Part shown: positions 15,349-25,229 of the stretch, in pieces
How the letters are laid out: every line of letters starts with the position of its first letter
How positions within the stretch are numbered: position 1 is the first letter of the stretch
Origin: Actinophytocola xinjiangensis
Lineage (GTDB): Bacteria > Actinomycetota > Actinomycetes > Mycobacteriales > Pseudonocardiaceae
Assembly: GCF_001921215.1 (NCBI RefSeq)
Contig: NZ_MSIF01000007.1
Span: 186,001 to 250,000 of the forward strand
DNA length: 64,000 nucleotides
Reading direction: 5' to 3'
The notes under the pieces: generated by a model
Databases searched by the model: none
The model's input: the letters and a program-made list of their open reading frames with translations, nothing else
Told to the model about the DNA's origin: nothing
Translations under genes and position numbers: made by a program

Positions 15349-18300
15349 AACTGGACCTTCTCCTTCGCCACGTGGGGCCGCCCTGGTTCGGTGTCAGCCG
15401 GGTCTTCGGGCGCGGTGTGCGCACCCAACGCGCCCAGGAGCCGGAGATGGCCGCTCAGCAGGCGTTCCGCGTGCTCCGGGTCAAGATCGCGTCCGTGGTC
15501 GAGCGTCAGCGTGGCCGGTTCGGCCAGGTCAACGCCGAGCACGAGGTCGAAATGGCCGAGCAGGTCGGCCTCGCCGGCCCGCGCGGTGTCCACACAGGCC
15601 ACGGTGACCTCGCCGCCGGATCCCCGGTGCGGGGCGAGCCGGTCCAGGCCGACGCGGTCCACGCTGTCGAGCTGGGCGCGGTAGTCGTCGAGGACCTGCG
15701 CGATGTCGGTGCGGCCGGCCAGGTTCAGCCGGACGACGGCCGCGCCGCGCGGACCGTCCACCACGCACAGCGTGACGTCCTCGCGCCCGAGCAGCTTGCC
15801 GAGGGTCACGGCGAGGGTGACGTTGGTCAGCGCGACCGGGGTCCCGGCGCCGTCGGCGCTCAGCCGGCGCAGCGCCAGCCTGGTCCGCTCGGGCAGTTCG
15901 GCGCTCACCCGGCCGTCGGATCCACCGTCGGTGAACCAGTCGGCCGGCAGGCGCAGACCGATCCCGGAGATCTGGGCATCGGTGAAGGCACGCCGGTCGA
16001 GGTGGTGGCGCAGCCGGGAGATCGTCGGGTTGGCGAACAGGTCGCTCACGTCGAGCATGCCGGGGAACAGCTGGTGCAGTTCCTCCAGCAGCAGCACCAG
16101 GCTGAAGGAGTTGCCGCCCAGGTCGAAGAAGCTGTCGTCGTAGCCGATCCGCACGTCGCCGAGCACCGTGCGCCAGGCCGCCACCAGGTCCGCGGTGATG
16201 CCCGACGGCGTCTGGGTGTCGGGCTCGGGGGCGTCCGGCGCGACCGAGGCGAGCGCCGCCCGGTCGACCTTGCCGCTGGTGGTCATCGGGATGTCGGCCA
16301 CCTCGGTGAGCGTGGCCGGGACCATGTAGTCGGTGAGGCTGCCGGCCAGCCACTCGCGCAGCTCCTCCGGCGTGACCGACGCGTCGTCGAGCACCCGGTA
16401 GAAGCCCCGCATGACCTGGGCGCCGCCCGGCGCGTCCTGGACGATCACGGCCGCGGCGGCGACCTGGTCGTGGCCGGTGATCGCCAGCTCGATCTCGCCC
16501 AGTTCCACCCGGTAGCCCCGGATCTTGACCTGGTCGTCGACCCGGCCCAGGCAGTGCGCCTCGCCGTCGCGCCACAGCGCGCGATCGCCGGTGAGGTAGA
16601 TCCGGCCCTCGCCGAAGGGGTTGTCCCGGAAGCGTTCCGCGGTCAGGTCGGGCCGGCCGACGTAGCCGGGCGACACACCGTGCCCGCCGATCCACAGGTT
16701 GCCCGGCGTCCCCTCCGGCAGCAGCCGCAGCTGGTCGTCGAGCACGAGGAACGTGGTGTTGGCGATGGGCGTGCCGATGCTCACCGGCCCGCCGTGGGAC
16801 AGGTCCTTGACGCTGGACCAGATACAGGTCTCGGTCGGGCCGTAGACGTTGTACACGCCCAGCGACGGGTGCTCGCCCAGCGCGGGCAGCAGGTCCTGCG
16901 GGAAACCCTCGCCACCGACGACCAGCTTGTCCAACTGGGACAGTGCGGTGTCGGCCGCCGACGGGTCGGCGAACAGCAGCCGCAGCCGCGACGGGGTCAC
17001 CTGCAGGTAGTCGACCCTGCCCTGCGTGACGAACTCGGCGATCCCGGCCGGGGTCCGCACCCGCGTCTCGTCGGCCAGCACCACCGTGCCGCCGGTGACC
17101 AGCGTCAGCAGGGTCTCCAGCAGGAAGATGTCGAACGAGGGCGTGGTCAGGCAGGCCACCGCCCGGTTCTGCTCCCAGCCCAGCTCACCGGGCAGGCCGA
17201 CCAGGAAGTTCGCCAGCGCTCCCCTGGTCTGCGTCACGCCTTTGGGCGCGCCGGTCGAGCCGGAGGTGAAGATGACGTAGGCCAGGTCACCGGCCTCGGC
17301 GGGCACCGGGGTGGGGATCCCCGGCGGCGGCGACTGCGGCGGGGTCAGCGCCCGGTCACCCAGGTCCAGCGCCTCGGCCAGCTCGGCCGGGCAGACCACC
17401 AGCACCGGCTCGGCGGTGTCGATCATGGTGCGCAGTCGCCGGACCGGGTCGTGGACGTCCATCGTGTGCCAGGCCGCGCCCACCCGGCTGACCGCCAGCA
17501 TCAGCACCAGCAGCTCCGGCGAGGGTGGCAGCGCCAGCCCCACCACCGCGCCCCGGCCGACACCGCGCCCCTGGAGCAGCGCCGCGTAGCGCTCGACCCG
17601 GTCGGCCAGCTCGGCGTAGGTGATCTCCGCGCCGAGGTAGCGGATCGCCGGCTGCCCGGTGTGCGCGGCGAAGGCCGCGTCGAGCAGCTCCGCCAGCTCC
17701 GGCACCGGCTCGACCACCGGGCCGGTGCCCTGGGCCAGCAGACGGTCCCGGGTGGCGGGGTCGACCTGGAGCAGGTCGCCGACCGTCCGCTCGGGGTCGG
17801 CCACGACCGCCGCCAGCAACACCGTGTACTGGTCCACCAGGTCGGCCATCCGCGCCCGGTCGTAGACCGACGAGTGGGTGAGGTCGCCGTACAGGCCACC
17901 GTCGCGTTCGGTCAGCTCGAAGTTCAGCGCCAGCATCGAGTGCGGGACACCGAAGTCCTCGCTGACGGCCGTCGCGTCACCGAAGCGGTGCACCCGGCCG
18001 CGCGCGTTGGTGAAGGTGAACATCACGTCGAACAGCGCGTTGCGGTGGTACTCGCGGGCCAGGTCCAGCTCGCCGACCAGCTCGTCGTAGGAGTACGCCG
18101 CGTGCTCGACGGCCGTCAGGCTCAGGTCACGCACCTCGCGCAGCAGCTCGGCGACGGTGGCCTGCGCCCGGGGGCGGATCCGCAGCGGCAGCGACTGGGC
18201 GAACATCCCGACGGTCTCGTCGAACGACCCGCTGACCCGCTGGTCCAGCGGGACACCGACGCACAGGTCCTCGGCGCCGGTGGCCTTGGCCAGCAGCACC

Positions 18301-21300
18301 GACCACAGCGTCAGGTGGAACACGAACGGCGTGGTCCGCGCCCGCTCGATGACCCCGGCGCTCGCCCGGTGCAGCTCTGGGTCGACGCGGAAGTAGTAGT
18401 GGTCGCCGCCGAAGTCGTTGACCACCGGGTGCGGCGAGTCGGTCGGCAGGCTCAGCGCCGGGGGCAGGGTGGCGAACTGGTCGAGCCACCACCGGCGGTG
18501 CTCGTCGCGGCCGGGTGCCAGCGCCGCGCCGGCCTGGGCCCGCACGTACCCGGCGTAGCCGGTGGAGGGCACCGGGGGCAGCGCGCCGTCGGCGAGGTGG
18601 GCGGCGAGGTCGTTGAGGATGATGTCGACCGAGGCGCCGTCGGCGATGATGTGGTGCAGGCAGAGCACCAGGTGGTGCGTGCCGTCCTCGTCGACGACCA
18701 CGCCGTAGCGCCACAGCGGCGCGGTCGCCAGGTCGAACGGGCGGTTCATCACCTCGACCACGTCCTCACGCGTGTGGTCGAACAGGTGCCGTTCGGGGAC
18801 GACCGTGTCGGCCACCCTGGCCCGGATGTCGGTGGCGTCGATCTCGTAGTGGGCGCGCAGCTTCTCGTGCCGGGCGGCGACGGCCGCGAACGCCGCGTCG
18901 AGCCGCTCCAGGTCCGGGGGGCTGTCGAAACGCAGGCCGACCAGGATCTGGTACGCCTCGTTGCCGCCGCGCATCCGCGACAGCACGTAGACCCGCTTCT
19001 CCTGTTCGGACACGGCGTCGGTGTCCGTGACGGTCAGCCCGATCTCGCCCCGCGCGGCGGTCGACCCGGCGCGGCGGAAGTCGAACCCGCCCGCGCGCAG
19101 GTCGTGCACCGCCGCCCGGATCGCCGCCAGGATGCGGTCGCGGTGCTCGGTGGTGTGCGCCAGGGAGAAGTAGGCGGTGCGCCGCTCCCAGATGTAGATG
19201 CCGTGGTGCATCAGCAGCTTGAAGAACAGGTTGAGGGTGAACGCCAGGTCCGACATGTCGCGCGGGACGACCGTCTCGAACCGGTACTGCGAGGCGAAGT
19301 GCACGACCCGCAGCGGAACGTCGTCGGCCTCGAAGTAGGCGTTGGCCAGCCGGGCGAACTCGGTGGTGAACTCGTTGAGCGCCGGCAGTTCCACCGCGCC
19401 GTTGTCCCGCAGGTAGGTCAGCACGGCCTTGCAGGAGGCCATCGCCAACGGGTGCTTGCAGAACGTGCCGGCGAAGAACGTCGTCGGCACCGCCGGCACC
19501 GTGTCGTCCACATCGGACCACGCGCCGCCGTCGACCGCGTCCAGGTACCGGCGTTTGCCGGCGACGATGCCGATCGGCATGCCGCCGCCGACCAGCTTGC
19601 CGTACAGCGACATGTCCGACTCGACACCGAAGTACTCCTGGGCGCCGCCCAGTGCCACCCGGAACCCGACGACCATCTCGTCGAAGATCAGCGCGATGCC
19701 GTGCTCGGTGCAGATCCGGCGCAGCTCGTGCAGGAACTCGCGGGGTTGCACCGACGGGTTGCGGGTCTGCACCGGCTCGACCAGCACGGCCGCCAGGTCA
19801 CCGCCCAGCGCCCGGATGCGGTCCAGGGCCTCGGGGCTGCCGTAGGTGAGCACCACCGTGTCGTCCACCATGGACTGGGGGATGCCGATCGAGGTGGGGA
19901 TGCTCTCCTCGCCGTCGGCCTCGGCCAGCACGCCGTCGGAGCTGCCGTGGAAGGAGGAGATGAACCGCACGACCTTGTCCCGGCCGCTGACCGCGCGGGC
20001 CAGCCGCACCGACACCATCACCGCCTCGGTGCCGGTGTTGCAGAACGCCACCCGCTCGGCGCCGGCCAGCTCGTGGATCAGCTCGGCGACCTCACCGGCG
20101 TCGCGGTTCTGCGGGCCGAGCTCGTAGCCGGTCTCCAGCCGCTCGCGGACGGCGTCGACGATGAAGTCGGGCTGGTGGCCGAAGAAGTGGACGCCGTAGC
20201 CGATGGCGGTGTCCACGTACTCGTTGCCGTCGATGTCCCAGAACAGCGCGCCCTTCGAGCGCGCGGAGACCATCGGGTAGACCGTCTCCTTGAGGCTGGG
20301 GTTGAAGTTCAGCGAGGCGATCCAGTCGGCGAGGGTCTCGCGGTGCTCGGCGGTGTAGTCCCGGGAGTTCGGGGTCCGCGCGGTGTACCGGGCGACGAAG
20401 TCGCGGACGAAGGCCGCCTGCTGGTCGGTGAGCCGGTCACCGGCCAGCTCGATGTTGTTGGTGTGGCTGCCGACGCGGCGGGTGGGCCGCTGCTGGCGGG
20501 CGGGGGCCGGGGCCTCGGGGGCGGGCGCCGGGGCGGCGGCGGAGAGCACCTTCAGCTGCTGCTCCATGATCGCCAGCTGACCCCGGATGACCTCCTCCAG
20601 CGGCGAGCTCGCGGCGGCGGGGGCCATTGCCGGGACCGGGGCCGTTGTCGGAACCGGGACCGGCTGGGCGACAACGGGTTCCGGTGCCGGCTCGGGTTCG
20701 GCCGGCCGGTTCTCCTGGACGAAGTCGACCAGCAGACCCGGGGTGTGCAGCGACTCGAAGAACGCCCGGATCGGGATCTCGATGTCGTAGCGGTCCTCCA
20801 GGCGCTTGCCCAGCTGGACCAGCATCAGCGAGTCGATACCCAGCGAGAACAGCTGCTCGGACTCGTCGATGGCCTCGGCCGACACGCCGGTGATCTGGGT
20901 CAGGCACTGGCGCACGAAGTCGCTGACCGCCGCCCGCTGGGCCGTCCGGTCGACCGTTGGCTCGACCGTGCGCTCGACCGTGCGTACCGGTTCCGCCGGG
21001 CGGGACACGGTGGCGGGAGCGGGGTTCCCGTCCTTGTACCAGACCCGCTGGCGGTCGAACGGGGTGTGCGGCAGGTCGCGGACCAGGTTCCCCCGCTCGC
21101 CGGGCAGCGCGGCCCAGTTCAGGTTCCGGCCGTGGCGCCACAGCTCGGCGGCGCCGTCGAGCACCTGCCGCACGTCGGGGCGGCCCTTGCGCAGGCTGGT
21201 CACCACGACCACCTCGTCGGGGAACCGCTGGGCGATCAGCCCGCCGACCGTCGCGGTCGCGCCGATCTCCACGAACACCCGGGCGCGGTCGGCCACCGCG

Positions 21301-24300
21301 GTCTCCACCGCCGTCGCGAACAGCACCGGCTCGGTCAGGTGCTCGCTCCAGTACCGCGCGCCGATCGGCTCGGCGGTGTCGACGAACGCGCCGGTGCGCG
21401 CCGAGATCCACCGGATCGCCGGCACCTCGAAGTGCTGGTGGCGGATCTGCTCGTGGAGCTGCTCGGCCGCGCCGGCCATCATCGGCGAGTGGTAGGCGTG
21501 CGAGACGTCCAGCCGCTCGACGAAGATCCGCTGCTTGCGGGCCGCCTTCCCCAGCGCGGCCAGGCTCGCCGCCGGCCCGGCGACGGTGACGTTCTCCGGC
21601 GCGTTGACCGCCGCGACGGCCACGTCGGGGTGGGCCGCCAGCAGTTCCCCGGCCCGCTCCGGCGAGCACAGCAGGGTCGCCATCCCGCCGTCGCCCGCCT
21701 GGGCCGACACCGCCCGCGCGCGCCGGGTGACCAGCACGACGGCCTGGGTCAGGCTCATCACCGAGGCGAAACACGCGGCCGCGTACTCGCCGATGCTGTG
21801 CCCCAGCACGGCGTCCGGGGTGATCCCCAGCTCCCGCCAGTAGCGGGCCAGCGCCAGCTCGGTGGCGAAGATCATCGCCTGGGTGTGTCCGGCCGAGCGG
21901 AAGACCTCCTCGTCCTGGCCGAACATCGCCTCGACCGGGGACACGTCCCCGACCCGGCGGAACTCGCGGTCGATCGCGTCCAGCTCGCGCCGGAACGCGG
22001 GCGCCGCGTCGTAGAGTTCGCGGGCCATCCCCGGGTACTGGGTGCCCTGGCCGGAGAACACGAAGACCAGTCCGCCGTCAGTACGCTCGGGCGCCGGCGC
22101 GGCCAGCGCCGCCTCCACCGCCGCCGGGATGTCCTCGACCGTCTCGCACACCAGCGCCGCGCGGTGGCGCAGCGCGGAGCGCCGCTCCCCCAGCGTGTGC
22201 GCGAGGTCGCCGAGGTCGGCGGTGCCGCCCCACGCGGCCAGGTCCGCCAGCGCGGTGCGCAGCGCCGGGGCCGACCTCGCCGACAGCGGCAGCAGCCTGG
22301 GCCCGGTGGACGCCGGCCGCGGCCGGGCGATGGCGCGGTGCTCCTCGACGACGATGTGCGCGTTGCTGCCGTTGATGCCGAAGGAGCTGATGCCCGCGCG
22401 GCGCGGACCATCGCCCGCGGCCCAGTCGGTGCGCTCGGCCACGACCTCGATGGGGATGTTGGCCCAGTCGATCAGGTGGTTGCCCTCACGGAAGTGCAGC
22501 GTGGCCGGCAACTGGCCGTGGCGCATGGACACGATCACCTTGCACAGCGCGGCCATGCCGGCCGCCGCCTCCAGGTGACCCATGTTCGACTTGACGCTGC
22601 CGATCCGCAGCGGCGCGCGCCGGCCCTGGAACACCCTGGCCAGCGCGTTGACCTCCTGGGGGTCACCGATCGGCGTCGCCGAGCCGTGGGTCTCCACATA
22701 GGACACGTCGTCGATGCCGACGCCGGCCTGGGCCATCGCCGCGCGCACCACACGCTGCTGGGCGGTGCCACTGGGCACGGTGAACCCGCCGCCCTGGCCG
22801 TTGTGGTTGATCGCCGTCCCGCTGATCACCGCGAGCACGTCGTCGCCGTCGCGTTCGGCGTCCGAGAGCCGCTTGAGCACGACCACGGCCGCGCCCTCGC
22901 TGCGAATGTAGCCGTCCGCGCCGTTGTCGAAACTGCGGCAACGACCCGTCGGCGACAGCGCCTGGAGCCGGGAGAACGACAGGTGCCCCTCGGGGCTCAG
23001 GATCAGGTTCACCCCGGCCGCCACCACCAGGTCGCAGCTGCCCAACCGCAGGTCCTGGGCGGCCTGGTGCACCGCGTACAGCGACGAGGCGCAGGCCGCG
23101 TCGATCGCCGTGCTCGGCCCGTCGAAGCCATAGCAGTAGGAGATCCGGCCGGCCGTCGCGTTGGCCATGTTGCCGGTGTAGGTGTAGCGCTCGGCCGGGA
23201 AACCGAGGTTCTTGCCCACCTGGAGGTAGTCGTTGGCGAACACCCCGACGACCACGCCGACCCGGCGGTCCCGCCCGGCGCTGTCCGGGGCCAGGCCGGC
23301 GTCCTCCAGCGCCTCCCAGGTCAGCTCCAGCAGCAGCCGCTGCTGCGGGTCGATCGACTCGGCCTCGGCCGGGGAGATGTTGAAGAACAACGGGTCGAAC
23401 TGGTCGACCCCGTCGAGGTAACCGCCCTGGGTGGTGGTCACCTCGGACAGGTCGAGGTCACTGTGGTCCCAGCGGCCCGCCGGCAGGTCGCCGACCAGGT
23501 CGACCTGGTCACGCAGCGCCGCCCACAGCTGGTCGCGGTCGTTGACGCCGCCGGGCAGCCGGAACGCCATCCCGACCACGGCGATCGGCTCGGCCGGGGA
23601 GATCTCCGCTCGCGGGCGCTCGGGCTCCTCGTCCAGGGTCACCTGGCCGGCCGTGCCGGGGTCCAGCCGCCGGGACAGCTCCTCGACCAGGGCCGAGGCC
23701 GTCGGGTGGTCGATGATGAAGGTGCTCTCCAGCGTCACGCCCAGTTCGGCCGCCAGGCCGCTCTGCAGCTTGACCAGCTGCAACGACGTGCAGCCCAGCT
23801 CGAACAGGCTGGTGCCGTAGGCGTCGGTGTCCAGCTCGACGCCGATCCCCAGGGCGCCCGCCACCTGGGCGGAGACCAGCTCCGGCAGCGCCACCGCCTT
23901 CCTGGCGGGGGTGGCCCGCGGCTCGTCACCGGCGGGCGCGGTCAGCTCGGGCAGGTCGATCACCGTGCCGCGCTCGCCGAGCACCGGGTGCCAGTCGACG
24001 TCCACGCCGAGCACGTGCGCCTCGGCCAGCGCCGCGGTGAAGTGCTCCAGGCTCTGGCCGTCGCGGCGCAGCGAGTTGACCACCGGCGCGTCCACGCCGG
24101 CGGACTCGGCGCTCTGCCGGATCGCCATCGTCAGCACCGGGTGGACGCTCAGCTCGACCAGCGCCGGGTACCCGTCGGCGAGCAGGGCCTTCACCGCCCG
24201 CTCGAACAGCATCGGCTGGCGCAGGTTGCGGAACCAGTACTCGGCATCGAGGGTCGCCGTGTCGACCGGGCCGCCGGTCACCGACGAGTAGTACGGCAGC

Positions 24301-25229
24301 GTCGAGGTCGAGGTCGCGACCGTGCCCAGCGCGGCCAGCAGGTCCGCGCGCAGCGCCTCCACCCTCGGCGAGTGCGCGGCCAGCGGCACCGACATCACGT
24401 CGGCGTACACGCCCTTGGCCCGCAGCCGCGCCACCACCTCGGCCAGCACGTCACTGTCACCCGAGACCACCGAGGACCTCGGCGCCATCACCCCGGACAC
24501 CACGACGTCGCCCCGGCCATCGAAGTGGGCCAGCACCTCGTGCTCGGGCAGGGCCACCACGGCCATCCCGCCGCCCAGCCCGGTCAGCGCGGCCTGGGCC
24601 CGGCTCCACAGCACCGCCAGCCGCGCCGCCTCGTCCAGCGACATCGCGCCGGACACGAAGGCCGCGGCGACCTCGCCGATGCTGTGCCCGACGACCGCGT
24701 GCGGCCACACGCCGTGCGCGCGCCACAGCTCCGCCAGCCCGACCATGATCGCGAACAGCACCGGCTGGAGGACGTCGGTGATCTCGTAGTGCGCCGGGTC
24801 CTCGGCCCGCAGCACGTCGAGCAGTGACCAGTCCACGTGCGGGGCGATCGCGTCGGCGCAGTCCCCCACCGCGCGGGCGAACACCGGAGCGGTGTCCAGC
24901 AGCTCCACCGCCATGCCGGGCCAGATCGCGCCCTGACCGGGGAAGACGAACGCGGGACGGGTCCGGTCACCGGCCGCGCCGACGATCACCCCGGCGTCCT
25001 GCTCGCCGATGGCCAGCGACCGCAGCCGGTCGGTGCCGCCCAGGACCACCGCGCGGTGGCGGCGGGCCGGGCCGGCCTCGACCAGCGTGCGCGCCACGTC
25101 CCAGGGGTCGGTGTCCGCGCCGGACAGGCGGGTGTGCAGCCGGCCGGCGAGCGCGCGCAGCTCCCGCTCGGTCGCCGCGCCCAGCAGCCACGTCGGGGTG
25201 GGTTCGACGGTGGGTTCGACAGCGTTCAT
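15345..25229 (-). CDS. Hybrid PKS-aminotransferase-NRPS: AT-ACP-KS-AT-ACP-AMT-C-A-T-half C
   Basis: Very large assembly-line protein of 3294 residues; the ATG at 25229 overlaps the upstream stop as ATGA. Domains by approximate residue: acyltransferase 90-390 (GHSIGE near 180; specificity region reads PLAAHSPRV, not malonyl-like); carrier near 478 with LGCTSLQL; KS 545-970 (cysteine near 711 in DAACASS, ETHGSATPIGD); second acyltransferase 1050-1340 (GHSIGE, then HAYHSPMM, malonyl-like); carrier near 1463 with LGIDSL; class III PLP aminotransferase 1600-2050 with the lysine in YGKLVGGGMPIG; condensation domain 2080-2510 (HHIIADG); adenylation domain 2520-3000 (FTSGSTGAPKG, YGPTE); carrier near 3038 (LGGNSFSL); then about 190 residues matching only the C-terminal lobe of a condensation domain. 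The order from KS to T matches the start of iturin-family synthetases, which make beta-amino acyl chains, but here an AT-ACP replaces the acyl ligase loader. Confidence 0.93.
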   Translation of the reverse strand: MNAVEPTVEPTPTWLLGAATERELRALAGRLHTRLSGADTDPWDVARTLVEAGPARRHRAVVLGGTDRLRSLAIGEQDAGVIVGAAGDRTRPAFVFPGQGAIWPGMAVELLDTAPVFARAVGDCADAIAPHVDWSLLDVLRAEDPAHYEITDVLQPVLFAIMVGLAELWRAHGVWPHAVVGHSIGEVAAAFVSGAMSLDEAARLAVLWSRAQAALTGLGGGMAVVALPEHEVLAHFDGRGDVVVSGVMAPRSSVVSGDSDVLAEVVARLRAKGVYADVMSVPLAAHSPRVEALRADLLAALGTVATSTSTLPYYSSVTGGPVDTATLDAEYWFRNLRQPMLFERAVKALLADGYPALVELSVHPVLTMAIRQSAESAGVDAPVVNSLRRDGQSLEHFTAALAEAHVLGVDVDWHPVLGERGTVIDLPELTAPAGDEPRATPARKAVALPELVSAQVAGALGIGVELDTDAYGTSLFELGCTSLQLVKLQSGLAAELGVTLESTFIIDHPTASALVEELSRRLDPGTAGQVTLDEEPERPRAEISPAEPIAVVGMAFRLPGGVNDRDQLWAALRDQVDLVGDLPAGRWDHSDLDLSEVTTTQGGYLDGVDQFDPLFFNISPAEAESIDPQQRLLLELTWEALEDAGLAPDSAGRDRRVGVVVGVFANDYLQVGKNLGFPAERYTYTGNMANATAGRISYCYGFDGPSTAIDAACASSLYAVHQAAQDLRLGSCDLVVAAGVNLILSPEGHLSFSRLQALSPTGRCRSFDNGADGYIRSEGAAVVVLKRLSDAERDGDDVLAVISGTAINHNGQGGGFTVPSGTAQQRVVRAAMAQAGVGIDDVSYVETHGSATPIGDPQEVNALARVFQGRRAPLRIGSVKSNMGHLEAAAGMAALCKVIVSMRHGQLPATLHFREGNHLIDWANIPIEVVAERTDWAAGDGPRRAGISSFGINGSNAHIVVEEHRAIARPRPASTGPRLLPLSARSAPALRTALADLAAWGGTADLGDLAHTLGERRSALRHRAALVCETVEDIPAAVEAALAAPAPERTDGGLVFVFSGQGTQYPGMARELYDAAPAFRRELDAIDREFRRVGDVSPVEAMFGQDEEVFRSAGHTQAMIFATELALARYWRELGITPDAVLGHSIGEYAAACFASVMSLTQAVVLVTRRARAVSAQAGDGGMATLLCSPERAGELLAAHPDVAVAAVNAPENVTVAGPAASLAALGKAARKQRIFVERLDVSHAYHSPMMAGAAEQLHEQIRHQHFEVPAIRWISARTGAFVDTAEPIGARYWSEHLTEPVLFATAVETAVADRARVFVEIGATATVGGLIAQRFPDEVVVVTSLRKGRPDVRQVLDGAAELWRHGRNLNWAALPGERGNLVRDLPHTPFDRQRVWYKDGNPAPATVSRPAEPVRTVERTVEPTVDRTAQRAAVSDFVRQCLTQITGVSAEAIDESEQLFSLGIDSLMLVQLGKRLEDRYDIEIPIRAFFESLHTPGLLVDFVQENRPAEPEPAPEPVVAQPVPVPTTAPVPAMAPAAASSPLEEVIRGQLAIMEQQLKVLSAAAPAPAPEAPAPARQQRPTRRVGSHTNNIELAGDRLTDQQAAFVRDFVARYTARTPNSRDYTAEHRETLADWIASLNFNPSLKETVYPMVSARSKGALFWDIDGNEYVDTAIGYGVHFFGHQPDFIVDAVRERLETGYELGPQNRDAGEVAELIHELAGAERVAFCNTGTEAVMVSVRLARAVSGRDKVVRFISSFHGSSDGVLAEADGEESIPTSIGIPQSMVDDTVVLTYGSPEALDRIRALGGDLAAVLVEPVQTRNPSVQPREFLHELRRICTEHGIALIFDEMVVGFRVALGGAQEYFGVESDMSLYGKLVGGGMPIGIVAGKRRYLDAVDGGAWSDVDDTVPAVPTTFFAGTFCKHPLAMASCKAVLTYLRDNGAVELPALNEFTTEFARLANAYFEADDVPLRVVHFASQYRFETVVPRDMSDLAFTLNLFFKLLMHHGIYIWERRTAYFSLAHTTEHRDRILAAIRAAVHDLRAGGFDFRRAGSTAARGEIGLTVTDTDAVSEQEKRVYVLSRMRGGNEAYQILVGLRFDSPPDLERLDAAFAAVAARHEKLRAHYEIDATDIRARVADTVVPERHLFDHTREDVVEVMNRPFDLATAPLWRYGVVVDEDGTHHLVLCLHHIIADGASVDIILNDLAAHLADGALPPVPSTGYAGYVRAQAGAALAPGRDEHRRWWLDQFATLPPALSLPTDSPHPVVNDFGGDHYYFRVDPELHRASAGVIERARTTPFVFHLTLWSVLLAKATGAEDLCVGVPLDQRVSGSFDETVGMFAQSLPLRIRPRAQATVAELLREVRDLSLTAVEHAAYSYDELVGELDLAREYHRNALFDVMFTFTNARGRVHRFGDATAVSEDFGVPHSMLALNFELTERDGGLYGDLTHSSVYDRARMADLVDQYTVLLAAVVADPERTVGDLLQVDPATRDRLLAQGTGPVVEPVPELAELLDAAFAAHTGQPAIRYLGAEITYAELADRVERYAALLQGRGVGRGAVVGLALPPSPELLVLMLAVSRVGAAWHTMDVHDPVRRLRTMIDTAEPVLVVCPAELAEALDLGDRALTPPQSPPPGIPTPVPAEAGDLAYVIFTSGSTGAPKGVTQTRGALANFLVGLPGELGWEQNRAVACLTTPSFDIFLLETLLTLVTGGTVVLADETRVRTPAGIAEFVTQGRVDYLQVTPSRLRLLFADPSAADTALSQLDKLVVGGEGFPQDLLPALGEHPSLGVYNVYGPTETCIWSSVKDLSHGGPVSIGTPIANTTFLVLDDQLRLLPEGTPGNLWIGGHGVSPGYVGRPDLTAERFRDNPFGEGRIYLTGDRALWRDGEAHCLGRVDDQVKIRGYRVELGEIELAITGHDQVAAAAVIVQDAPGGAQVMRGFYRVLDDASVTPEELREWLAGSLTDYMVPATLTEVADIPMTTSGKVDRAALASVAPDAPEPDTQTPSGITADLVAAWRTVLGDVRIGYDDSFFDLGGNSFSLVLLLEELHQLFPGMLDVSDLFANPTISRLRHHLDRRAFTDAQISGIGLRLPADWFTDGGSDGRVSAELPERTRLALRRLSADGAGTPVALTNVTLAVTLGKLLGREDVTLCVVDGPRGAAVVRLNLAGRTDIAQVLDDYRAQLDSVDRVGLDRLAPHRGSGGEVTVACVDTARAGEADLLGHFDLVLGVDLAEPATLTLDHGRDLDPEHAERLLSGHLRLLGALGAHTAPEDPADTEPGRPHVAKEKVQL

